64,000 bases of DNA from Telmatospirillum sp. (GTDB taxonomy: Bacteria > Pseudomonadota > Alphaproteobacteria > Rhodospirillales > Magnetospirillaceae), in NCBI GenBank assembly GCA_031291415.1, contig JARLJB010000375.1:21978-85977 (forward strand). Direction: 5' to 3'. Shown here piece by piece: positions 1-10,900 of this stretch. The notes under the pieces were generated by a model. The model searched no databases. It saw only the letters and a program-made list of their open reading frames with translations, and was not told the origin of the DNA. A program made the position numbers and the translations under genes. Numbering within the stretch: position 1 is the first letter of the stretch; the number at the start of each line of letters is the position of its first letter.

Positions 1-3000
1 CTGCGTCAGGACGCCAATTTGCGTGGTGGACAACGCGGCGATCTGCGTGTCGGAGAGCCCGCCGATTTCGGTGACGTTGAGTTCGGTCAATTCCGTGGTC
101 GTCAGGTTGGCGATCTGGGTGACGGTCAAGGTCCCCATTTGGGTCACGGTCAGGCTGCTGATCTGTGTGTTGGTCAGGGCGCCGATCTGGGTCGTGGTCA
201 AGCCGCCGACCGCCGTCGTCGAGAGCGCCGCCATCTGCGTCGCCCGCAGCGCGCCAAGTTGAGTTGTCGTCATCGCCGCCATTTGCGTATCGCTGAGACC
301 ACTGATTTCCGTGGTCGAGAGCGCCGCCAATTGGGCTGTGGTCAAGGCACCGATCTGGGCTGTGGTCAAAGCGCCGATTTCCGTGGCGCTCAGCCCTTGC
401 ATCTGCGTGGTGGTGAGGGCCGCCAGTTCGGTGGTCGTCAAGTCTTCGACCTGATAGGTGCTGAAAGAGCCCAACTCGGTTGCCGTCAGCCCCCGCAACT
501 GCGTCGATGTCAGGGCGGCGATTTGCGTTGCCGACAGACCGCTGATACCGGTCGAGGACAGGGCGCCGATTTGCGTCTGGGTCAGCGCCGCGAGCTGAGT
601 GGCTGCCAGGCCGGCAACCTGCGTATCGAGCAAGCCGCCGATTTCGGTCACCGTCAGCGTGGCCAGTTGCGTCGTCGTCAGTGCGGCGAGCTGGGCGTTG
701 CTCAACGCTCCGACTTGCGTTGCCGTCAGGCTCCGCACTTGCGTCGTCGTCAAGGCCGTCATTTGGGCCGTGGTCAGCCCGTTAATTCCGGTAGTGGACA
801 GCGCCCCGATTTGCGTCTGCGTCAAAGCGGCAAGCTGTGTCGTCGTCAGCGCCGCGATTTGCGTATCGACCATGCCTCGGATTTCGCTCGTCGTCATCGA
901 CTGCAGCTGCGTCGCCGTCAGCGCACCGATTTCCGTGGTGGTGAGCGCCGACAGCTGCGTCGCCGTCAAACCCTTGATCTGCGTGGTCGTCAACAGACCG
1001 ATTTGCGACGTCGTCAGCGAAGCAAGCTGTGTCGCGGTCAGCGCCGCCATCTGCGTTGCCGTCAGGGCGGTCAACTGGGTGGTCGAAAGGGCGGAAAGCT
1101 GCGTTTCGCTGAGGCCGTTGAGCGCCGTGGTCGACAGCGCCGCCATTTGCGTCGCCGTCATGACCGCGAGCTGCGTCGCCGTCAAAGCATCGATTTCATT
1201 GTCGGTCAGGCCGGCCAACTGTGTCGTCGTCAACTGGCCGATCTGTGTCGTCGTCAGGGCATTGAGCTGTTCCGTCGTCAGTGTCCCGAGTTCGGTAGCC
1301 GTCAGACCGCTTATCTGCGTATAGGCCAACGCGCTCATCTGCGTCACGCTGAAGCCGCCGACCGCCGTCGTGCTCAATGCCGCGATCTGCGTCGATTGCA
1401 GGGAGCCAAGCTGGGTCGTGGTCATGACCGCGATTTGCGTGTCGGCCAGACCGCCGATTTCCGTGGTGGTCAGCGCCGACAGCTCGGTCGTTGTCAGCGC
1501 CATGATCTGACTGGTGGTCAACGCGCCGATCTGGGCGGGGGTCAACCCCTTGACCTGCGTCGTCGTCAGTCCCTGCAATTCGGTGACCGTCATGTCGCCC
1601 AGCTGATCCGAGCTGAATTCCCCGAGCTCGGTTGCCGTCAATCCCTGCAGTTGGGTCGAACTGAGAGCCGCGATCTGCGTTTGGTTCAATCCGCTGATCC
1701 CCGTCGAGGAGAGCGCGGCAAGCTGCGTTTGCGTCAGGGCGGCAAGCTGCGTGGTGGTCAGCGAAGCCACCTGGGTGCCGACCAGGCCGTTGATTTCGGT
1801 CGTCGTCAATGCCGACAGCTGGGTGTTCGTCAGGGAATCGAGCTGATTGGTGGTCAGGGATCCGATCTGTGTCGCTGTCAGGCTTCGGGTTTGAGTTGTT
1901 GCCAATGCCGCCAACTGCACCGTCGTCAATCCGCTGATTCCGGTCGAGGACAGCGCGCCGATTTGTGTCTGGGTCAGGGCGGCAAGCTGGGTGGTGTTCA
2001 GTGCCGCCACCTGGGTATCGACCAGGGCGCCGATTTCGGTCGTCGTCAGCGCCACCAGTTGAGCGGTGCTCAGGGCGCCGATTTCGGTCACGGTCAGGGC
2101 GGACAGTTGGGTGGTGGTCAGGCCCCTGACCTGGACGGTCGTCAACAAACCGATCTGCGTCGTAGAGAGCGAACCTAGCTGCGTGCTGGTCAGCGCCCCC
2201 ATCTGGGTCGATGTCAGGGCGGTGAGCTGGGTGGTGGTGAGGGCGGCGAGTTGCGTTCGGGTCAGACCGCTGATTGCCGTGGTGGACAGTGCCGCCATCT
2301 GCGTCGCCGTCATGACCGCGAGCTGCGTCGCCGTCAGGGCATCGGCCTCATTGTCAGTCAGACCGGCCATCTGGGCGGTCGTCAATTGCGAGATCTGCGT
2401 TGCCGTCAGGGCGTTGAGCTGGGTCGTGCTGAAGGTGCCGAGCTCGGTGGCAGTCAACCCGTTGATCTGGGTATTGGTCAGGGCCGCCATCTGCGTCACG
2501 GTGAGACCGCCGATCGCCGTGCTGGTGAGGGCGGCGATCTGTGTCGATCTGATGGCGCCGAGCTGGGTGGCGTTCAAAGCGGCGATCTGAGTGTCGGTGA
2601 GGCCGCCGATCTCGGTGGTGGACAGCGACGACAGCTGTGTCGTCGTCAGAGCGCCGATCTGTGTCGTGGTCAAAGCGCCGATTTCGGCGGCGCTCAGGCC
2701 CCTGATCTGCGTGGTGCTGAACTGCCCCAGCTCGGTGACGGTGACATCTCCCAACTGGGCTGTGCTTAAGGCTCCGATTTCGGTGGCGGTTAGTCCTTGC
2801 AGTTGGGTGGCGCTCAATGCGGCGATTTGGGTCGCCGTCAATCCGCTCACACCAGTGGCGGAAAGCGCGCCGATCTGGGTCTGTGTCAGCGCCCCGAGCT
2901 GCGTCGTGGACAGCGCGGCAATCTGTGTGTCGTCCAAGGCGCCGATTTCCGTCGTCGTCAGGGCGGACAGCTGGGTGTTTGTCAGGGCGGTGAACTGATT

Positions 3001-6000
3001 GGTGGTCAGGGATCCGATCTGTGTCGCTGTCAGGCTTCGGGCTTGCGTCGTCGCCATCGACCCCAACTGCGTCGCGGTCAACCCGCTGATTCCCGTGGTC
3101 GAGAGAGCGCTGATCTGGGCCTGGGTCAGGGCGCCGATCTGGGTGGTCGACAGTGCCGCCACCTGGGTGTCGACCAGGGCACTGATCTCGGTCGTCGTCA
3201 TGTAGACAAGTTGAGCCGTCGTCAGGCTGCTGATTTCGGTCGTCGTCAGGGCGTTGAGTTGCGTGGCCGTCAGGCTGGCCGTCTGCGACGTCGTCAGCAA
3301 ACCGATTTGCGTTGCCGAGAGCGAGCTCAATTGCGTGTTGGTCAGGGCCTTCATCTGGGCAGACGTGAGCGCCGTAAGCTGGGCGGTGGTGAGGGCGGTG
3401 AGTTGGGTGGCGGTCAGTCCGCTGATCGCCGTGGTGGATAACGCCGCCATCTGTGTTGCCGTCATGACGGCAAGCTGTGTCGCGGTCAGGGCATCGACGT
3501 CGTTGTCGGTCAGCCCGGCCATCTGTGTTGTGGTCAGTTGCGCGATTTGCGTCGCTGCCAAGGCGTTGAGCTGCGTGGTGTTGAAGGTGCCGAACTCGGT
3601 CGCCGTCAGACCGCCGAGCTGCGTGTTGGTCAGGGCCTTCATCTGTGTGACGCTGAGGCCGCCGATTGCCGTGGTCGACAGCGCGGCGATCTGTGTCGAT
3701 TGCAGGACGGCGAATTGCGTGGCGGTCAACACGGCGATCTGTGTGTCGAGCAGACCGCCGATGTCGGCCGTGGACAGCGACGATAGTTGTGTCGTCGTCA
3801 ATGCACCGATCTGAGTGGTGGTCAAGGTGCCGATTTCGGTGGGCGTAAGACCGTTCACCTGTGTCGTGGAGAGCGACGACAGTTCTGTGGTCGTCAGGTC
3901 GCCGATCTGGTTCGAACTGAGAGCCGCGAGTTCGGTCGTCGTCAATCCCTGCAACTGAGTGGCGCTCAGTGCGGCGATTTGGGTTGCCGTCAATCCGCCG
4001 ACGCCGGTAGAGGAGAGGGCGCCGATTTGCGTCTGCGTCAGTGCCCCGAGCTGCGTCGTGGAAAGAGCGGCAATCTGAGTATCCTTGAGAGCGCCGATTT
4101 CCGTCGTTGTCAGGATTGCCAACTGGGTGTTGCTCAAAGCGGCGAACTGGTTGGTCGTCAAGGCGCCCATTTGGGTCGCCGTCAGACTCCGTGTCTGGGT
4201 CGTCGTCAGCGCGGCTATCTGGGTCGTCGTCAATCCACCGATGCCCGTGGTCGACAACGCGGCGATCTGCGTGGTTCCCAAGGCGCTGATCTGGGTGGCG
4301 TTCAGCGCCGCCATCTGGGTATCGACAAGCCCACTGATTTCGGTCGCGGTCATCGACTGAATTTGGGTGGTGGAGAGACCGCCCATTTCAGTCGTGGTCA
4401 AGGCCGCCAACTGCGTGGTGGTGAGTGCGGCAATCTGAGTGGTGGTGAACTCTCCAATTTGCGTGGAGGTCAAAGAACTCAATTGGATCGAAGTCAGCGC
4501 TCCAGTCTGTGTCGCCGTCAATGCCGCGAGCTGTGTCGTGGAGAGGCTGGCAAGCTGTGTCTGACTGAGGCCGCTGACCGCCGTCGTGCTTAGCGCCGCA
4601 ATCTGCGTCGCCGTCATGACGGCGAGCTGTGTCGTCGTCAGACTATCGACGTCATTGTTGGACAGACCAGCCAGCTGCGTCGTCGATAGTTGTCCGATCT
4701 GCGTCGTGGAGAACGCCGCAAGCTGGGTTGTATTGAGATCCGTGAGTTCGGTGGCAGTCAGTCCGCTGAGCTGAGTGTTGGACAAGGCTGTCATTTGCGC
4801 CGCGGTTAGGCCGCCAAGTGCCGTGGCGGACAGAGCGGCGATCTGTGTCGATCGCAGAGCGGCGAACTGCGACGTCGTCAGGGTGGCCAGTTGTGTATCG
4901 GTCAATCCGGCGATTTCCGTCGTCGTCAGCGCCGATATTTCCGTGGTTGTCAAACCACCGATCTGGGTGGTACTGAGCGCCGCGATTTCGGTGACGGTCA
5001 GGCTCTTGATCTGCGTCGTCGAGAGAGCTGCCAGTTCGGTGGGCGTCAGATATCCGACTTGATTCTCAGTCAAGGCGCCCATCTCGGTCGAAGTCAGGGA
5101 CCGGAGCTGGGTGGTCGACAGGGCGGCGATCTGTGTCGATGTCAGGCCACCGAGTCCCGTCGTCGACAGGGCGGCGATCTGCGTGTCCGCCAGGGCGCCG
5201 AGCTGTGTGGTCGTCATGACGCCGACCTGATCATGTCCCAGGCTGCCGATTTGCGTCGTGGTGAGGGCCGACAGTTCCGCAGGCGTCAATGCGCCGATCT
5301 GGGTGGTCGTCAAAGAGCCGATATCGGTCGCCGTCATCGCCCTTGTTTGGGTGGTCGCCATCGCAGCGATCTGCGTCACGGTCAGCCCGTCGATTCCGGT
5401 GGTGGACAAGGCCGAGATCTGCGTCGTCGAAAAGGCGGCTATCTGCGTCGCCGCCATGGCGGCCACTTGCGTGCCCGCCAACGAACCGATCTGGGTCGTC
5501 GACAGCGCCTGAATCTGCGTGGTTGTCAGAGCGGCAATCTGCGTCGCGGTCAGCGCTGCGATTTCCGATGTGGTCAGTTGGCTGAATTGCGTGGTGGTGA
5601 GCGCCGCCAGTTCGGCGGACGTCAGCGTTACGCCGCCGATTGCCGCCAGATCAGCCGCCGACATGCCATTGAGCTGGGTAGCGGTCAGTGCCGCCAGCTG
5701 AGTGGTCGTCAATCCGCCGGCCGCTGTGGCGGTCAGAGATTTCATCTGCGTCGAGGTCAACGCGCCAAGCTGCGAGATGCTGAGCGAAGACATCTGATCG
5801 GCGGACAAGGCCGCGATCTGCGTGGACGTCAGGGCGCCTATGTCAGTGATCGACAAGGCTCCGAGCTGCGTGGTCGACAGTGCCGTTATCTCGGTGGCCG
5901 TAAGGCCTTTGATCTGGGTCGTCGTCAGCGTGGCGATTTGCGTGCTGGTCAGACCGCTCAATTGGTCCAGGCTCAGTCCGTCGAGGGCTGTTGTCGTCAG

Positions 6001-9000
6001 ACTGTTGAGCTGGGTCGCCGTCAGTGCGGTGATCTGTGTCTCTGTCAGGCCGCCTATTCCGGTGGCCGACAACGAGGATAGCTGCGTGGTGGTGAGCGCT
6101 GCCAGTTCGGTCGAAGTCAGGCCGCCGACCGCTGTGCTCGACAGAGCAGCCATTTGCGTCTGCGTCAGCGCTGTGAGCTGACTGGTCGTCAGGGAGGCAA
6201 CCTGCGTGTCGTTCAGAGACCTGATCTGGGTCGTCGTCATGGCGCTCAGTTGCGTCGTTGTCAACGCTCGGAGCTGCGTGCCGGAAAGGTCCGCCACCTG
6301 GGTCGCCGTCAGGCTTTTGATCTGGGTGACCGTCAAGGCTGCCAAAGCCGTGGTGCCGCCGCTGGCAAGCTGTTCGTCGGTCAGAGCCGCAATCTCTGCC
6401 GCGCTCAAGGCGCGGACCTGGGTCGTGGTCAGGGCTGCAATTTGCGCGTCCGTGAGGCCGGATATTCCGGTCGCAGACAGAGCCGCCAGTTGCGTCGTCG
6501 CAAAAGAGCTCAGTTGCGTCGTTGTCAAGGCGGCGATCTGCGTGTCGGTCAGCGCCTTGACCTGCGCTGAGGAAAAGGCGGCAAGGTCGGTTGTCGACAA
6601 GGCGCTGAACTGATTTGCCGTCAGCGCCCCAATCTGGGTCGCCGTCAGGCCTTTGATCTGAGTGGTCGAGAGCGCAGTCAGTTCGGTCGTCGTCAATCCA
6701 CCGATCGCCGTGCTCGACAGCGCCGCGATCTGCGTGCTGGTCAGGGCGCTGACCTGGGTCGTGCTCAACGATGCGATTTGCGTGTCGGCCAGGTTTTGAG
6801 CCTGGGAAGCGGTGAGGGCGGTCAGTTGAGTCGCGGTCAGGGCGTCGAGCTCGTCGGTGCCAAGTCCCGCCACCTGGGTCGCCGTCAGGCCCCTGATCTG
6901 TGTCGTGGTCAGTGCGGCGAAGGAAGAGGCCGACAATCGGCTAAGTTGATCCAGGCTGAGGGCGCCGATGTCAGCTGCGGATAGTCCTCGGAGTTGTGTG
7001 GTGGTGAGTGCCGCCAATTGGTCGCTGGTCAGACCACCGACAGCCGTGGTGGTCAGAGCACTGATCTGTGTCGCGGACAGGGCCGCCAATTGCGTGGTGG
7101 AGAGCGCGCTGATTTGCGTCGTCGTCAATCCGCGAATTTGAGTCGTGCTGAGAATTGCCAACCCGGTGGTCGTCAAGCCGGCGATCTGGTCGGACGACAT
7201 CGAGCCCAACTCGGTTGCCGTCAGACCCTTGATCTGGGTCGTCGTCAGTCCGGCCAATTCGGTGGTCGTCAGGACGTTGATGCTGGTGGTGGTAAGAGCC
7301 GCGATCTGTGTCGCCGTCAGACCGCCGAGCTGGTCGCCCGACAGCGAGGCCACCTGGGTGTCTCCCAGACTCTTGACCTGGGCGGCGGTCAAAGCGGCGA
7401 TCTGGGTCGATGACAACAGGTCGAGCTGATCGGTCGTCATGGCCGAGATTTGTGTCGCCGTCAGGCCTCTCAACTGCGTGGTCGTCAGCGATGCCAGCTC
7501 GGTTGCCGTCAGAAAACCAAGTTGATTGTTGGTCAGCGCACCGACCTGGACGGTCGTCAGAGTGTGGAGTTGGGTTGTGGACAGCGCCGTCAGTTCGGTG
7601 GAGGTCAAACCGGTGATCGCCGTCGTCGACAACGCGGCCAATTGGCTGGCCGACAGGCTGGCCAACTGAGTGTTGGAGAGGGCGGCGACTTGAGTGTCGA
7701 CCAGCCCTTTGATCTGGGTTGCCGTCAGTGCATGGAGTTGAGCGGCGTTGAGATCTGAGAACTGATCTTCGCTTAAAACGCCGATCTGGGTCGCCGTCAG
7801 CCCGCCGATCTGGGCTGTCGAAAGTTGTGTCAGTTCCGTTGCCGTCAATCCACCGATCGCCGTGGTCGACAGCGCGCCGATCTGCGTTGACGTCAGGGCC
7901 GCAAGCTGCGCCGTGGTCAGGCTCGCGACTTGCGTGTCCGCGACTTTGCGTATTTGCGTGACCGTCATCGCGGCCAGTTGGGTGGTGGAGAGGGCTGCGA
8001 GTTCCGTCGTGGTGAGGGCCGCCACCTGCGTCGTCGTCAGTCCCCTGATCTGAGTGGTCGTCAGCGCCTGCAGCGACGTGGCCGAAAGCGTGCCGAGCTG
8101 ATCGCCGCTCAAGGCGGCAATCCCCGTGGCGCTCAGGTTGCGGAGTTGGGTCGTGGTCAGCGTGGCCATCTGCGTGGTGGTGAGACCGCCGATGGCCGTG
8201 GTCGAAAGGGCGCCTAACTGGGTGGCCGTCAAGGCGTTCAACTGAGTGGTGGTGAAGGCGGCGATCTGTGTATCGGTCAAGCCTTTGACCTGAACGCTGG
8301 TCAGCGCCTTCAACTCGGTGCCGGTCAACGAGGAGATCTGGTCGGTCGTCATCGCAGACAGTTGGGTGGCACTCATGCCCTTCAGCTGAGTCGTGGTGAA
8401 CGCTGCCAATTCGCTTGCGGTCAGTCCGCCAATCGCAGTCGTGGTGAGAGCCGCCACCTGCGTCGTCGTCATGGCGCCGAGTTGCGTCAGAGCCAACGTC
8501 GCCACTTGCATATCGGACAGCGTCTTGACCTGCGTTGCCGTCAACGCCTGTATCTGCGAGGTAGTCAGCTCGGCAAGCTCGGTGGACGTCAGCCCCGCCA
8601 CCTGCGTCGTCGTCAACCCTCTGATCTGAGTGGCCGACAGCGACGCCATTTCGTCCGAGCTCAACTCGCTTAGTTGGTCGTTGCCCAAGGCGCCGATCGC
8701 CGTCGAGGTCAGTCCCCGAAGCTGCGTGGTGCTCAGGGCGGCGATCTCGTCGCTGGTCAGGCCTCTGAGCGCGGTACTGGTCAGCCCGCTCATTTCCGTT
8801 TGCGTCAGCGAGGCGAGCTGGACAAAGGAAAGAGATGCCATCTGGGTGTCGACCAGCCCTTTGATCTGGGTGGACGTCAGGGTACTCAGTTCCAAGCCTG
8901 TCATCGCACCGAGCTGGTCGACGGTCAGGACGCCCAGTTGCGTTGACGTCATGCCCGCCAACTGGGTCGTCGACAACATCGACAGTTCGGTCTTGGTGAG

Positions 9001-10900
9001 GCCGCCGAATGCCGTCGTGGAGAGTGCGCCGACCTGTGTCGACGTCAATGCCGCGAACTGCGTGGTGGTCAATGTCGAGATCTGCGTGTCTGCCAGATAT
9101 TTGATCTGAGAGGCCGTCAACGCCGCCACTTGCGTTGGCGACAGTTCGCGCAACTCGGTCGCGGTCAGCGACGCCACCTGTGTCGTCGAAAGGCCTCTGA
9201 TTTGCGTGTAACTCAGCGTCGCCATTTCAGTGGAGGTCAGGGTGGCGAGCTGATCGCCGGCCAAGGCGGTCATCTGTGTCGCTGTCAGGGCAAGCAGCTG
9301 CGACGTCGACAGCATGGTGATCTGCGTCGCCGTCAATCCGCCGATGGCCGTCGTGGTCAACGCCGAGATCTGCGTCGATGCCAGCGCGCTGAGCTGGGTG
9401 GTCGTCAACGCCGCCACCTGGGTATCGGTCAGTCCCTTGAACTGGGTCGCCGTCAGGACCGCGAGTTCCGAGTTGGTCAGAGCCGCTATCTGGCTGGGCG
9501 TCAGCGCCGCCGTCTGCGTCGACGTCAGTCCCCGCAGCTGCGTCACGGTGAGTACTGCCACTTCGGCGGTCGTCAGCCCTCCGATCGCCGTCGTGGTAAG
9601 TCCGCCGATCGCGGTCGACGACAAACCATTCAGTTGGGCCAGTGACAAAGACGCCACTTGCGTGTCGAAAAGGCTGCGTGCCTGCGTCGAGGTCAAGGCT
9701 CCCAGCTGCGTTGCGGTCAACACGCTGAGCTCGGTCGTGGACAGCGCCGAGATTTGAGTGGTCGTCAAGCCTTTGATCTGCGTCGTGGACAGCGCCGTCA
9801 GGTCGATGGCCGAGAGGCTGCCCAATTGATCGCTGCTCAGCACACTGACACAGGTGGAGGTCAGGCCGAGCAATTGGGTGGTGCTGAGCGAAGCCAGCTG
9901 CGTGGTCGACAGTCCGGTGACGGCAGTGGAAGTCAATGCCCCCATTTGCGTTGCCGTCAGGGAGGAAAGCTGCGTTGTCGTCAGTTCTCCCAATTCGGTG
10001 GCGGACAGGCCCTTCAACTGTGTTGCCGTCAAATTCGACAGCGTCGTCGTGCTGAGGACGCCGATCCGATCGGCCGACAGGGAGTTCAACTGGGCATAGG
10101 TCATGCCTGTCAGCTGCGTGACACTCAACACGGCAATCTGCGTCGTCGTCAGATTGTTGAACTGGGTGCTCGTCATGGCCGCGATCTGCGTCGAGGTCAG
10201 AGCCGAAATACCATTTACGTCAAGGGACTGCAGCTCCTCAGTGCTCAATCCGCGGATTTGCGCCACCGTCAAGGAAGCGAGTTCGTCGTTGGAAAAGGAA
10301 TCGAGCTGAGTGGTTGTCAGCGCCTGCAATTGCGTCGCTGTCATCCCACTCAGCTGTGTCGAGGTGAGCGCTCCCATCTGTGTCGCCGACAGATTCCCGA
10401 GCTGTGTCGTCGTCAGAGCGCGGACCTGGGCAGGCAGCAAGCCGTTCAGTTGGGTGGTGGTCAGAGCCTGGATTTCGGTCAGGCTGAGACCGCTGATCTG
10501 TGTCGCGTTGAGGGCGCCCAATTGGGTGGGCGTCAGAGCCGCGAATTGAGTGGGCGTAAGCGCGTCCAGCTCGGTTGATGTCAGGCCTTTGATCTGCTGC
10601 GTCGACAGGGCGGCAACTTCGTCGACACCGAGCGATTCGATCTGCGCATCGAGGAGGACCGAAAGCTGGGTGGCGCTGAACCCCATCTGGTTGGCGCCCA
10701 ACGCACTTAACTGCGTCGTCGTCAGACTGGCGACCTGGGTGGTCGACAGTTTGGAGAGCTGAGTGGCGCTGAGCTCGCCGACTTCAGTGACCGTGAAGGC
10801 TTCGACCTGATCGGTCGACAGCGCCGCAATATCGGTTGCCGTCAGACCGCGAATCGCCGTTGCCGACAAAGCGGCAATCTGCGTCACGCTGAGAGATGTC
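1..10900 (-). repeat. hierarchical tandem repeat array, 24 / 576 / 1152 bp
   Basis: The basic unit is 24 bp. Plus-strand triplets that break the Gln codon (marker octads) sit at 211, 547, 787, 1123, 1363, 1699, 1939, 2275, 2515, 2851, 3091, 3427, 3667, 4003, 4243, 4579, 4819, 5155 and 5395. That is a strict 336/240 alternation. After a break the rhythm resumes at 6706, 7042, 7282, 7618, 7858, 8194, 8434, 8770, 9010, 9346, 9586 and 9922. At the markers I checked, an octad reading D-T-Q follows three octads later. A longer period shows in shared DNA words: the 'gtcatgac...' block with its following 'atc' recurs at 1189, 2341, 3493 and 4645, exactly 1152 bp apart, and a run starting 'tccgatctgtgtcgctgtca' occurs at 1861 and 3013. 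It is not a CRISPR array: units are contiguous, coding, and have no spacers. Confidence 0.92.

Noticed and set aside
19..10762. Many long plus-strand open frames (for example 19-2178, 599-1324, 4891-6081, 9658-10578)
   Set aside because: They are shadows of the minus-strand 24-bp coding repeat: the 24-bp period keeps other frames open, they lack RBSs, and they stop and restart while the minus frame is continuous.
1..10900. CRISPR or satellite array
   Set aside because: Units are contiguous 24-bp codon octads with coding constraint and no spacers or leader.
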